Source: Diabrotica undecimpunctata (lineage: Eukaryota; Arthropoda; Insecta; Coleoptera; Chrysomelidae). From it: a stretch of 64,000 bases of DNA. The position numbers were made by a program, and so were the translations under genes. This document shows positions 41,606 to 53,795 of the stretch, piece after piece. A model generated the notes under the pieces. The model was not told the origin of the DNA. It saw only the letters and a program-made list of their open reading frames with translations, and ran no database searches. The stretch's first letter is position 1; each line of letters opens with the position of its first letter. The stretch lies in contig NC_092810.1 in NCBI RefSeq assembly GCF_040954645.1, positions 76,540,660-76,604,659 on the forward strand. The letters run 5' to 3'.

Positions 41606-42162
41606 AGAGATCAATGACATTTTAAAACAAAAAACCACACTATCTATTGACATCAAAATAGAATGTGTGTTTATTTAATCTTAACTAATTATTCTGTCAA
41701 CGTCCGAGTATGTGAGGAAGCAGACATTTGTTTAATATAACTTCTCTGCTTATGTAGGTATCGTATTTCCCAATATTGTTTAACCTTCCAGTTCTCACGC
41801 ATGGTGCAGGAGACCGGCTGAAGACGGATTAGAGCCTTAGAGCGGTATATGCCACTGCTCAATACTTACTAGAGCAGTGGTATATACTGTTCTGATGAGA
41901 CAATTTATTGTAAGTACTCGAATGTTTCAGCACATTCATATATCTTAGTTAGATTTTAGCAATGGGAGATTATGAACACAGGCAAGCTCCTATTTCTAGT
42001 TTTTAGCCCCAGCTGGTCTATGACACGGAGGCAACTAAACCTATACAAAACTCTAGTATCACTATCCGAAGGTTAAGCAAACTGTTTATAATTAATCATA
42101 TTAGATAATGTTTACAAATCTGCTGATGACAATACAAAATATAAAATTTTAACTACAATTAC
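41606..42162. other. AT-rich spacer with palindrome at 41852
   Basis: Contains the 41850-41925 structure described separately; nothing else recognised. Confidence 0.4.
41850..41925 (+). ncRNA. Long hairpin with hammerhead-like core
   Basis: AGCGGUAUAUGCCACUGCUC (from 41850) pairs with GAGCAGUGGUAUAUACUGUU (41872-41891), a 20-bp stem with few mismatches. It is directly followed by CUGAUGA (41892-41898), GAG/CUC closing bases and GAAU (41920-41923; consensus GAAA). This is the stem I-CUGAUGA order of a hammerhead. The degenerate last core base and unclear stem III lower confidence. Confidence 0.45.
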
Positions 42163-42775
42163 CTTTTAAACCATTACTCTCATCAGTTTGTACAATTAAA
42201 ATCTCTTCGTTTGGTAAATGTGCATAATTGTGTTCTGCAATTAAAAAATTTCATAAAATAGTAATAATTGCTATCTTTTAAATACTTACCACAATGGGGT
42301 ATCTCAAATGATTGAAGCATGTGTAGATTGTGCATCTCTACTTGTTGAAGGACTTTCAACTAAAACAAAAAGTTAATATAATAGTTTATACCATGATTCA
42401 CTTCAAGTAAAATAATTTTTATTAATTGCATATCAGGGTTACTTACTTTCTGTTACATTTGCTTCTGCACACAACATTGAAATACTTATGGGATGTACAT
42501 TAGAAGAGGAATCTAAAATCAATCAGTTATTTGTTCTCGGGAATTGCATTTGGATACAATCTATGACTCTAGAAGACTGCAGAAGCAAACTTATCTTGAA
42601 AGTGCCTGTGGCATATTCATTCTGTTTTAAAAACTAGAGGAATTCATCATATCTAAATTAGGATTTTTTATAACACTAAGTCACTTCCTAAATCGTATAT
42701 CTTTATCAGGATTTAGAAAGGCATGTCTAACTGTTGACGAATTGGTACATTGTACGATACAACGTTTATTGTGAA
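42163..42775 (-). pseudogene. THAP-domain gene remnant with exon structure
   Basis: Minus from 42775: 'KRCIVQCTNSSTVRHAFLNP' and 'DKDIRFRK', then TGA where THAP domains have Trp, then 'LSVIKNPNLDMM' and further on 'CSLLES' plus 'NAIPENK'. This follows the THAP zinc-finger pattern (C-x-C ... W ... C..HFE ... AvP). Downstream on minus, three exon-like blocks have consensus borders: 42512-42447 (ttttag / GTAAGT), 42359-42290 (gttttag / GTAAGT) and 42234-42163 (attgcag / GTAATT). Reading frames between them are not fully consistent. It may come from a P-element/THAP transposase or a THAP gene duplicate. Confidence 0.55.
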
Positions 42776-43074
42776 AAACCATATTTAACTAATTATTATT
42801 AATCTGCAAAATACTATTTGAACGCCACGAACATTTAAAACACAGACTACTGAGGTAAGTGATTTGTAATTTAGAAACTGATTTGAGGTTAATGCTAACA
42901 ATAACCTAGAGATATTAAACCACGATTAGTTTGATTTCTTTGCAATTTGCAATAATAACCATCAAATCAAACAATAGACTGACAGTTAGCAATTGACAAT
43001 TATAATTTTTATTTTTGTTCTAAACCTAAACTGCAGAGTATAGTGACATTAAAATATTTGTATCGGTACTAGAA
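42776..43074. other. Spacer upstream of BEL/Pao element
   Basis: No 5' LTR matching the 46866 region could be recognised. Confidence 0.4.
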
Positions 43075-46000
43075 GTGACATTTACCAAATCAGGCGTAAA
43101 ATTGAAAATTTCTTTACGGCATTCATCTTGTCAAACTTCAACATTTCTAACCAGTTCTGTCAGAAATAAGTTCTATTTTGTGGTTCTGATCATGCTGTAT
43201 TTAAATGCAATCAATTTCTTGCAGAATCATCTCAAAAACGTTTTGACTTTGCTAAACAGAAAAAATGTTGTATAAACTGCTTGTCTAAAACTCATGTTAC
43301 GGTCAAATGCCTTTCATCTAGAATATGTACACATTATAATAAAAAACTGATGATACTGCTCTTCACTTTAATAATTTCAATGCGAATAATCATTCTTCTT
43401 CTTCTCCTAACGAGGTTGCTAGTTTATCTAACGATCCCATGCTTTCTATTTCCGCCTTATCAAATACTTTGACAAATAATGTCTTGCCAGTTACAGCTAC
43501 AATCTATGTTCTCGATCGTCTTGGTAAAGCCTTGGGAGTTTAGAAGAGCCTTATTAGACAGTGCGTCTGAAGCTGGCTTCATTAGTAAAGAATGCGCAGA
43601 CAAATTAAGTGTCCCTAGATTCAATGTGACTTTATCGATATAGGGTCTTGCTAGAATATGTAGCAAGTTCTGCTAGAATGTGCAGTTTCTACTAATGATT
43701 CTGAGCAATTGGTTGCGACATTAAAACAATTCTGGGCTATCGAGGAAGTACAAGAAGTTAGATCTTATTCTCCGGAAGACTCGTTCTGTGAGAAGCTATA
43801 TTCTCATACTACTTATAGAAATACCGAGGACAGATTTGTAGTAACTCTGCCTTTCAAAAACGAAATACCTTCTTTTGATGACACAAAACGTTTAGCTTTA
43901 CAAAGATTTAGTTCTTTAAAGCGCAGATTTGCCAAAAATTATTCAACAAAGATTCAATATTCGAATTTCATCAAAAGTTTCATACATAATAATTATCTAA
44001 ATTCTATTCAGCCAAGTACGGCAATAAATAGTGCTTATTATCTACCACATAATTGTATCTGAAAGGAGTCCAGTATCACTCCACTGCGCGTTGTGTTTGA
44101 TGCCTCCGCACACGCCTCTAACTTTCCGTCTTTAAACGATACCTTATATCTAATTCCAAAATGACAAAATGATCTTGTAAATCTATTGCTTAAATTCAGG
44201 TTTCATATATATGTCTTCACTGCAGATATTAAATCCATGTTTATACTGATTCTTATCGCTCCTGAGCAAAAAAGATTTCAAAGAATACTTTGGCGTTTTT
44301 CGGAACAGAAATCTATTGCTGAATACGAACTTACTCGGGTTACTTTCGATGTGTCTAGCTTACCATATCGTGCTAGACAGGTAACTGGACTTACCTGTGG
44401 CCTCATCTATACTCCTAAATGATACTTACATAGATGATGTGGTGATAGGAAAGGATTCTTTACAAAGTAGTGTTCTTGCTATAAAAGAATTAGTATCTTT
44501 ATTGAAACGTGGTGGATTTGAGTTACGAAAATGGGCAAGTAATGCACCTCAAATATTCTCTGTAGCTAATATTCTCTTAAGCCAAATAGCTTGCATATTC
44601 GATCCTTATGGTATTCTTAATCCTGTCACTTTGATAGCGAAGACTATTATTCAGCGTCTTGGGCTACTTGATTTAGATTGGGATGCAATTCCACCTTTGG
44701 AAATTACTTTAAGGTGGGAACAATTCAAATTAAATTGCCTATACTGTCTAAGTTTTCCATACCTCGTCATATTCCTTTAAATGAATTGTTTTCTAAGAGC
44801 TTCATGGGTTTTGTGACGCCTCTTTACTTGAATCTTCTGCTGTTACATACCTTCGTGTTTGTTATGATACAGGATTCATCAAAACTTATTTTCTTTTAGC
44901 CCGAACAAAAGTATCTCCTACCAGGGTACAAACTATTTCTCGTCTTAAGCTCAATGCAACAGTAATTCTAAGTAAATTAATATCTTATATACTGCAAACT
45001 CTCACTATCCCGTTTAGTAGAATTTACGCATGATCAGATTCGATTATTGTCCTTCGTTGGATTAATTCACCGACTGTTTTGTGTAAAATGTAGAGGTCGC
45101 TGGTTAAATGAAATTAGAATAATAATGAAGAAAAAATGCAATATTTTGACTGTAAATAAATAAGCGAAAATAGCAAATATTAATTGTGAATAAATTACGA
45201 AAATTAGCTGGCTTTTACTCATTGCTGTTTTCTGTACAAAGCGTAGACTTACCTTTTGAAATATTGGTGAATTAATTATTGAAGCAGGCAGTAGAATAGT
45301 ACCACGTCACGACGTTAGCGGGCGCCCGGCACCGAGGATCAAAAGAGATAAACTAGATGCGTTTCGTTTGCTGTCTTGGTGTCTTGAAATGACCAGAAAA
45401 CCCTCTGGCCGTTCCTAGGTGGTGTATGGGACACGTGCTCCCCTATAAATCAGCGCTATTGTATGGCGCTTTTGAATGGCGATAACCTAACTTAATGGTA
45501 ACTGAAATATGATACTTCACAGCGGTTTCTGTGAGAAGACTTTCAGGAGCAAAGTAATGCAACTAATCAACTAATTAGATTAGTGCAACAAAGATATCTG
45601 AAGGAAATACAAGTTAAAGGTAATACTGTCAAATTCAAATATCTGAAAAAATTAAATCCCTTCTTTAATTCACATGATCTTCCAAGAGTGGGTGGAAGAC
45701 AGCCAGTCAGAATTTGCGTATGACAAGGGCTTTCCTCTTCTTTTACCTTCCAAAGGTAATTTTATCAAAGTGCTTATTTCGGAAGTTCATATTATACATC
45801 TATATGCAGGCATTCAAGGTTCGCACATGACCTTGTCACAAAACTTTTGGATAATTTAATCTAAACGTGTTATTCGTAGTGTTCTTTCAAAATGTGTTTC
45901 CTGTTGGAGACTAAAACCTTATAATTATCAACCTTATAAGTATCAAGGCCAAACCATTTTCTTGCGTTGGCGTCAACTTTAGATGTCCTTTTGTGATACG

Positions 46001-46735
46001 ACCCAATAAGCTTAAAAATTCTAAATTAACGAAAGCCTATATTTACTTATTTGTATGCTTTGCCACTAAGGCTTGCACCTAGAATTGGTATCTGAACTTA
46101 GTACCGAGGCATTTTTAGGCTCATTCAGACGTTTTGTAGCACGTCGAGGACGTTGCTCTGTTATCTATTCTGATTGCGGAAAAAATTTTGTAGGTGCAAA
46201 TCCTTTTTAGAAGACATTAAGTCACATTTTGGTAAAAACGACGTCATTACATGACATTTAAATCCTCCTGTAGCTGTCCATTTTGGTGGATTATTTAAAG
46301 CCGATATAAAAAGCGTAAAAACACATGTGTCTAGAGTCAATAGGCGAACACGTTTTAACCTATGAAGAATTTAATACATTATTCATACAAATAGGGGCTG
46401 TCTTAAATAGTCGTTCTTTATGTCCTCTCAGTAATAATCCAAATGATTTTTTAGTGTTAACACCTGAACATTTTCTTACACTAGAGCCTTTAAAAATAAT
46501 TCGCGATCTGGATTACAGTGATGTTCATTTAAATAGACTAAGTCATTGGCAATTGCTGCAACGATTACATGCAGACTTTTGGCGAAGACGGAGCAGAGAA
46601 TATTTATATACTCTTCATCAACGCACGAAGTGGCATAAAAATGAGGGTACTCCTTATATAGGTACACTCGTACTGTACGTAATGAGACCAAGCCTCCCTT
46701 CAATGGCAAATGGGTCGAATTAAAACTTTAATTTT
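43075..46735 (+). pseudogene. BEL/Pao retrotransposon gag-pol remnant
   Basis: Order seen: gag end with Cys-rich 'CLSKTHVTVKCLSSRIC' (about 43279); protease 'RALLDSASEAGFISKECADK' (about 43541); RT start 'LKQFWAIEEVQEVRSYSPED' (43727) and 'FVVTLPFKNEIPSFDDTKRL'; 'RVVFDASAHASNFPSLND', the BEL/Pao form of the RT D-box region; 'ELTRVTFDVSSLPYRA'; 'NDTYIDDVVIGKDSLQSSVL' (catalytic DD); 'ACIFDPYGILNPVTLIAKTI' and RNase H-like sequence to about 45060. After an unrelated or decayed gap (45100-45590) the integrase follows: H/C zinc region near 45785-45905, 'VIYSDCGKNFVGA' at 46160 and 'FNTLFIQIGAVLNSRSLCPL' at 46370. Many stops and frameshifts; dead. Confidence 0.85.
45100..45590. other. Interruption inside BEL/Pao element
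   Basis: Sequence here is not BEL-like, and 45300-45450 is clearly more GC-rich than its surroundings. Possibly an unrecognised short insertion; no target duplication identified. Confidence 0.35.
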
Positions 46736-46865
46736 CGGTCAAAATGATATTGTGCTCGTAGCTATCGTATAAACCGCGAAATGTGAACTTAACCGACCTT
46801 TGGTGATGCTATGCCCTCTGTCATACATTAACTAAAAATGCAAATATGCATTTTAATGGTTGGAA

Positions 46866-47185
46866 TGTTACGCTCCTCCAGACATATTCTTATTTTTTTT
46901 TTATTAAGTTATTTTTATTATTTTATTTTATATTTAATTATTTACTTAACTTGTGTGTTTGTCTTCTGTGTATATACGTAAACTAATACGGTCCTATACA
47001 CATCGCCCCTGTGGTACTTAAGGGAGGCGGACTACATGTACTTCAGTCTTGTATAAACCAACGCGATAAACACTCCAGTTTTGTGTAAAACCACCACCCA
47101 AATGCCCCCTGGCCCAGTGCACTGTGGAAGAAGCAAAAGTGTTAATTAAACATCACAGGTACCGTAATTTCATTTGCATACACAC
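46866..47185 (+). repeat. Probable BEL/Pao 3' LTR (partial view)
   Basis: Begins tgttacgctcctccag shortly after the integrase C-terminus. It contains TATA-like 'gtatataaacc'-type sequence ('gtataaacc' at 47051) and is interrupted at 47186 by a LINE fragment. Without a 5' LTR for comparison this remains inferred. Confidence 0.5.
47171..47185. repeat. Target-site duplication of RTE-like fragment
   Basis: catttgcatacacac here and at 48033-48047. Confidence 0.85.
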
Positions 47186-48032
47186 TTCTTCTTCTTCTAA
47201 TGGCGCTACAACCCTTTGTGAGTCTTGGCCTGCTTAACAATGTTCTTCCATTCTGCTCTGTCGGATACTTTCCTTCACCACTGCCTGATGTTCATGGTTT
47301 TAAGATCCCTCTCTACGTCGTCTATCCATCTTTTACGGGGCCTTCCTCTTGTTCTGTTTCCTTGGGGCTTCCATCTCTGGACTACTTTTACAGCTCGATT
47401 ATCTGGCATTCTTTCTAGGTGACCAAGCCAGTTTAGTCTTTGTAACTTTACAAATCTGACAATATCTGCGCTCTGCATTAGTTCATCCAGCTCGTGGTTC
47501 ATTTTAATTCTCCACGAACCATCGCTGCATTGGGTTGGTCCAAATATCTTTCTTAGTATTTTGCGCTCAAATATTCTCAGTTGATTTTCATCAGTGGTTG
47601 AGAGGGTCCACGTTTCACATCCATATGTGACCACTGGTCTAATTACTGTTTTGTAGATTCTCAGCTTAGACTCATGATTTAGTAACTTACTTTTCATTAA
47701 GTCTTTGTATGCATAAAAGCACTTATTACCGCTAAGAATCCGTGCTTGTATTTCTTGACTGATGTTGTTGTTGTCATTTAATATTGAGCCTAGGTAGGGA
47801 AAAGTGGTGGCATATTTGTAGGTATGGTTGTCTACCTTCAGATTCTCATATTCGTTCGATTTTGTGCACTCCATATATTTTGTTTTGCTTTCATTTATAT
47901 ATAGACCAAACGTAGCAGCCTCTCGTTTCAGTTCTATAACTTTTTCGCTTAACCTTTTGTTGCGGCTCATTATGGCAACATCATCCGCATATGCGCATAT
48001 TTGCATTGATCTTGTATTAATACAGCCGTTTG
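47186..48032 (-). mobile_element. 5'-truncated RTE-like LINE, copy A (847 bp)
   Basis: Exactly bounded by the 15-bp duplication. The 3' end on minus is an AAG-rich tail (plus ttcttcttcttc, 47186-47197). Nearly identical to 55467-56136, but this copy keeps the 3' end. Confidence 0.9.
47275..48032 (-). CDS. RTE-like RT C-terminal half, open
   Basis: About 252 codons, uninterrupted: 'CINTRSMQICAYADDVAIMS' (catalytic DD), 'GLYINESKTKYMECTKS', 'TTFPYLGSILNDNNN', 'ARILSGNKCFYAYKDLM', 'IYKTVIRPVVTYGCETW', 'FERKILRKIFGPTQC', 'LNWLGHLERMPDNRAVKVV' and 'GNRTRGRPRKRWIDDVERD'. The N-terminal RT and endonuclease are missing. The open frame despite non-function implies a recent insertion. Confidence 0.88.
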
Positions 48033-48047
48033 CATTTGCATACACAC
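48033..48047. repeat. Target-site duplication (second copy)
   Basis: catttgcatacacac, identical to 47171-47185; its catttg part may overlap genuine LINE sequence, since copy B also has it. Confidence 0.8.
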
Positions 48048-48233
48048 ACAATATTGAAATTAGTTGATAAATTTTACATTTAACTTATTTTTATATAAAA
48101 ATAATACCTGTACCTAATACTTTGGACAAATGTTAATTCTCATAATTAAAAATACAATTTGTATACCTGTATTTATATTAATCTCCCAACATTATAATTA
48201 TCTATTTCCCAATATCCGTTCCTAAATTACTCA

Positions 48234-48678
48234 TAGACCGTCGGATTTCAATACGACGTTCGACCATGATTTTATTCCTTATGCCTTTTTGTGTACTGAA
48301 AATGTCATATTAGATCAACAAAAAAAAATGAAATTTAGTTTTCACGCCATGGCATTATGTCTTTTTTTACACGTTCCTTATCCTGAAAACTAACAAACTT
48401 TCAAGTAGCATGAATGAGAAAAATCACGGGCATTGACTTATTTTAACAGTAGTTAACAAATCAATACTACTCTATCGATTCGTAAAATGGATTAATGGAG
48501 AAAATTTTTTACAAAAGAAAATTTTGTTTCCGGAACAAAAATTCAATTTTCATGAAAAGTTCCCCAGGAAACCACACAGTTTTCACATATTGCACTCTCC
48601 TTGATTTTATCTTTCAGTACTCTCAAAAGCACAAGGGATAGAATCGTGGACGAACTTCGTCGGAAATCCGACGGTCTA
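48234..48678. mobile_element. MITE with ~45-bp terminal inverted repeats
   Basis: Left end tagaccgtcggatttc... and right end ...gaaatccgacggtcta are reverse complements, with similarity continuing through 'cgacgttcg'/'cgaacttcgtcg' and 'catgattttat'/'atagaatcgtg'. 445 bp, no coding sequence, flanked by TA or AT-rich sequence. A non-autonomous DNA transposon whose family I cannot name. Confidence 0.8.
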
Positions 48679-48784
48679 TTATCGTAATATATCTATACAA
48701 ATTGCAATTTACATTTCTTCTACATATGTAAATATTTTTAAATAACCCGATTCTTAGATTACCAATATAACATTACCACAGATA

Positions 48785-50035
48785 ATCTCATTTAATATAG
48801 GTATCATGTATACACTTATACCCCTCCCACATATTTGATTGTCCATTATTGAATGAGCCATATAACCTAATAACAACTTGTTGCTTATACATTTTCGCAG
48901 AATTTTTAAAATAATTTTTTTTTGAAAACGATTGTTGGAGTGAAAATTTAATTAAAAATGTAATTTCCATTAAAATCAATTGGCTTAATCCCATCTAAAC
49001 ATAATATTTATCTTTTACGATCTTTGTTTTTTGTATAAATTGAAAGATAATGTTTCGTTAGATAAATTTGCAATGGGACGGTGTTGAACCAAAGAATAGT
49101 TTGTGATTTATAAGTCTTGTTACTGTTTATGTTAGCCGAAGAACCACATTTGAAAACCATCGGGTACAACATTAGTTTGTTCCATAAGAACAAACGCCTT
49201 ATATCCCCATTTGTGGGGTTTTTGCGAATTATATTGTTTTATAACTGAACGCGCTTTTGTTAGAATTATCTGCTCATTTATGGTTAAAAATTCCTCTTTC
49301 GAAACTTTGAGTAACTGATTCATTAGTTTATTTACTAGCGGTCGGATTTTAAAAAGTTTATCAGGACCAGGATTGGCAGCAATAGCATCGTTATTGTTCG
49401 CAAAATATAAAAAACATTTTATTTCTTCCCATCTATTGCATGTCATAACGTCTGATATCAATCAATGATTCAGGCTGGAGTTTGAATGATTGAGGCAATT
49501 GCACTATTGACATAAATACAGGTTCCTAAGAACTGTTCCAGCTCATTTTCAGAAAGTTTCAAAAGTTTTTGAGGTCTTTTTTCCACTGAATATAATATAG
49601 TTTGACAAACTATATCTTTAATCATCTTATTTGTTAAAAAAAATTTTTAAAATGCGTAACGGGAATCCGCTTGTTGCAACTCAGGTGGCAGGTCAGTAGA
49701 ACCGAGAAATCTTATATCATCATCTGATGTTACCAAATTTCCTTCTTTCCAAGTTAGATGATTTTTATTTCTATTCTTTATTAGATTACGTCGTAATTCG
49801 TCCAAAAAAATATCATCTTCGCTATCCGAACTGCTTTCTAAATCCGTTTCAGGGATAATAATATCTGATTAATTATTATCTATTATATCATCTTCATAGT
49901 ATGACTCTGGGGCTAATAAAATAGGGGAAATATCAGCATCTGATAGCCCTTCGTCTTGGGCTATCATGTATCTATGGACATACAATCTGGTATGTCCACT
50001 ACCACAAGAGATTCACCATAAAACTTTTTTGGATC
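48785..50035 (-). pseudogene. piggyBac-like transposase remnant
   Basis: Minus from about 50035: 'SDDDIRFLGS' and 'SRYAF'-type N-terminal region, 'NELEQFLGTCIYVNSAIASI', then the open part 49461-49132. That part reads 'ISDVMTCNRWEEIKCFLYFA', 'GPDKLFKIRPLVNKLMNQLL', 'EFLTINEQIILTKARSVIKQ' and 'YNSQKPHKWGYKAFVL'. This is the central DDE domain of piggyBac transposases, in which the catalytic Asp of the usual '(I)DEqm' box is Asn. Downstream 'VPLQIYLTKHYLS' and 'DRKR' continue with stops. Ends (TTAA, inverted repeats) not identified. Dead. Confidence 0.82.
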
Positions 50036-53000
50036 TATTATCTAAAATAAAAAATAATATTACCTAGTTCAGAACGCATATTGTGCCAAATATGAAAGAG
50101 AGTGTTGCACGGCAGTGCATATTGTGGCATATATAGCACAAGCATATTTTTGATCAAAAAATACCAAAATACGTGAAAATACTTATAGATATTCTTTCTT
50201 GAAGGTCTATCCTTGATGTTGTGTTTTTTGTACAAAAATATTCAGTAGAAACTTCGATAATTGAATATAAAATTGCACAATTCTTATGAACAGCTGTCAG
50301 ACCGCGGCCATTTGCAAATTTTCATAAAAGTTCACCTTGCTGCATGAGATGGCGCTTTATTGCGAAATATGTGCTTTATATGGACATTTCATGCATAAAT
50401 ACTTCCAAATAAGATTCGATCTCTAACGGTTAGGTATAAAACTAAGTTTTGTACAATATATGACTCACTATGCAGTAAGGGGTTGAATTGTTTGTAGATA
50501 TCAGCAGAATTAATTATGTTAGGATTGTTAGTTTACAAAAAATAAAATATTGTTTTGTGTGTTTCGTTTGATGATTAAGTAAACAATATTTGTGTATTCA
50601 TAATGTGATTATTTAACGAGCGACAATGCTGGCCGAAGAGAAATCCCATATTACACAAATTGCCAAATAAAATAATATGCCAACCGTAAATCTCGGAATA
50701 TTTACTAATAATCATGTGTGTATCTCGTAGCACTGACCATACCACCTCTGTTAGCTAAATTGTTAGGCATTGACCGTCAAAGGTATCGAAATTGAGTTTC
50801 TACTAAGCCTAGGGGAAATACGTTATCAATCCTGAAATAAATGCACTGAACTAGACGTCACTGAAACGATAATAATTGAAGTTTGATATAACAAAATTTC
50901 GATAAACAGAAGAAAATTTCTAAATCTTGTGTGTTTCATAAATGAAAAGGTTTCTGCAATAATTTATGAATTTGTTTTATTAATTTTTTGCATATTTGAC
51001 ATTAGGCACTAATTTATTGTCCATTCTTGATATCATCGTTTGGTTCGACTAAACATAGTCCCTCTAGTATTTAGTCAAACGAGTACGTGCACTGCTTTTC
51101 TATTGCCATATAAACTTAGCCACAACTAAAGAGGTGGTAAATTCATGGGGCAAATACAACGGTTTTGTTACATTTTTGACCGAATTTAGTTAGTTGACTA
51201 GTTGATTATTTAGTTAGTACTTTCACGTGAGACTGAGATATCAACATATGGATTAACAGTGATTAAGGTAGCTCATGCAACCCTATTTCTTTCTTATACA
51301 TAGTTAATATATCTAGGGATTTTATCTTGTAAGTTACTCCATTCGACTTTTTCAGCACTAAGCTTGTAACGAAATATTTTGCCTACCATAGAAGTATTAA
51401 TACAAGGGGTAGAAAATTGAGGGAAGAGAAACTATGGGGGTGGAGAAGGGTAAGCAAAATAATCGCTACTTGTGCGAACGGGCACTCAGGCTTTGGTAGG
51501 AGAGCTGGGGTCGTGGATAAGTAAAAGACAAGAGGGTTTGGATTGGGGCAACTACAGAAAAATGAAATAAAGGGTCATAAATCTCTTGGAACAAACAAAA
51601 ACAAAACGAAACAGGAAACACCTCAAGAAATTTAATATAGGGCGCCACTTGAGGTGCCTAATTATACCTATTACAACCAGCTAGTTGTAACTGGAGATAT
51701 AATTATCAGAGATGCAAAACATTCAAAATATTTTTCAAATTAAACTCAAAAAGGGTTAGTTAAAAAAATAAACAAATGTTAAGAAACAAAATTTAACATT
51801 TATTTTTGTGTCACCACAAACAGTTACAAAACATAGAGAACATAAAAACACTATATTAATAGTCACAATTAAAAAAAAATACAAAAAAAACTTACAATTG
51901 TTAATGGGCGACAATTTGTAGCAGAAATAAATTATTACAAATAAAAAAAATATCTTTTTAAGTGAAACTATGCATAGTGGTTAACCTTCTTTAAAAAACA
52001 AAAACAAAATCTCAAATATGATTAGGTATTTATCAAATGTCAAAAATAGTGCTAACTGTCATAGGTTAATACTAAATTTAAAACAAAACTGAACAAATAA
52101 AATGACAGCTAAAAGTCAAACCATAAAATTTACAACTTTAAATATTACAATTTTTTTGTATGAAAGCAATTATTACGTTTATTTAAAAAATTTCTGCTTT
52201 ACTTTTAAAATCTGATCACAAAAAAAAGTTACCTGAGTTTCACTGTATAACTTTCAATAACTGGAACAAAAAACTACATCTTCAAACTGTAAAAAAAATA
52301 TCCCTAAATGGCTGCTTAGGACATTGAGGTTTGAGGTGGAAACTGGCACATTGGATACACCATGTAAACGCTTCTTAAAAACTGGACAATGGAAATGTTG
52401 ATATGTTTATAAATACATTACTTGAGTAAAATACCACTTCTCTAACATATTTGTCGGTTTTCTTTTTGACCGACCTCTAAAACGTCTTCATTCTTCCGTT
52501 ACCTCTGTCAACCTCATCAACTGCACTTAAAACTCAACACTGCTACTATACTGCACATTTTTGCATGACAAAAGACGAAAAAAATAAAAAAAACATTACG
52601 AATTAAAAGAAAAATTCGGACTAACACCGAAACCACTGCCTCTAACAGCGGCTCCACTGAGAGTGACGAAATTATCTAAAAAAATTGCTCACATCAGTTA
52701 GAATAAACAAACCACTTTGGGTATAAACTAAACACAACGGAAATTAAGACGTAAATTAATTTGAAAACGCAATATCAGGCGGTTTGAACAAAGAAATATC
52801 GAAGAATTTGCGCCTGTGACATAAATAAACAATAAAATGATTCATTATCGACGGCGGCGGCCTAAAACGAACGAAAGATTATATTGGTTATAAATTGAAG
52901 GATACGAACTAAGAAACATTGAAAAAATTCTTCGTTATTATAATGCATATATAAGGGGATTTCAATTAACACATATACGAGGGGATTCCAATAAATTTCA

Positions 53001-53600
53001 AATGCTACAAGCTTATACTAATTCCGTAACTGTTTCTGAATTATGTGCCATAAAAGGTGTTCTTGTAACTTTTTTGGCTAATTTGTTCGCATTTTCATTT
53101 CTCCCCACCCCACTATAACCGGGAAACCATAAGGGTAACTAAATTTTGCTTGCTTAGTTCATTTAATTTCCTTAAGAAATGCCATACGACTTTGTAGCTG
53201 ATTGTTCATCTCTTCTGGCTAATTCGTCCGGATTATCGCATAACCATCGAACGACCCATCAGAAACGGTGGGTGCCAATGGGTAACAATATCTGCATGGG
53301 TAACAACTCTGAAAGTTGGGAGCCAATGTAGAACAATAAAACTCACAACTTTGTTTGAGAGCCAATTTTAGGCTTCGTCTAGCTCAGTCTCTCACGTGTA
53401 AGAACGTTTTATCTTAAAAGTAAATCTAAAGAATGACTTGGCTGAGACCAAGATATTAAGTAATCATATTTATCATACATAAAAAATATGAAATTGAAAT
53501 TTTAATATTATATTAAAATCAAAGCAAATTTTGCCTAAAGCTTTACAAGAATTGTAAAATAATATTTATGGCTTCATGTGGTTGACAGGAAAACTTGCTG
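50036..53600. other. AT-rich intron, no recognised gene
   Basis: Long A/T-rich stretch. 51420-51660 is purine-rich and less AT-rich. 52580-52740 resembles 54640-54780 ('cggactaa.ac.gaaacc', 'gagtgac'), suggesting two decayed copies of one unknown repeat. Nothing coding supported. Confidence 0.4.
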
Positions 53601-53629
53601 GTAGCTTTTGATGTTAGTTGGATGAAGTT

Positions 53630-53795
53630 TAGCTGAATGAGTAGACTGTAAGTTGATGGAGATGCCGGGATCGAGCCCGTTGTAATTTTAAGCAGCTATT
53701 GAGTTCTGTATAATATCTGCTATGCTGCTGCAGCTGTCATCCCATGTGTGGTACACCACGAGGCTTCAGGAAGTTCCACCCAGCAACTGGAATAA
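53630..53795 (-). other. Exon-like, less AT-rich block
   Basis: On minus it begins after a good acceptor (cttattccag, ending 53788) and is visibly less AT-rich than its surroundings. All frames have stops or are short, so if it is an exon it is probably non-coding or terminal. No similarity recognised. Confidence 0.25.
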
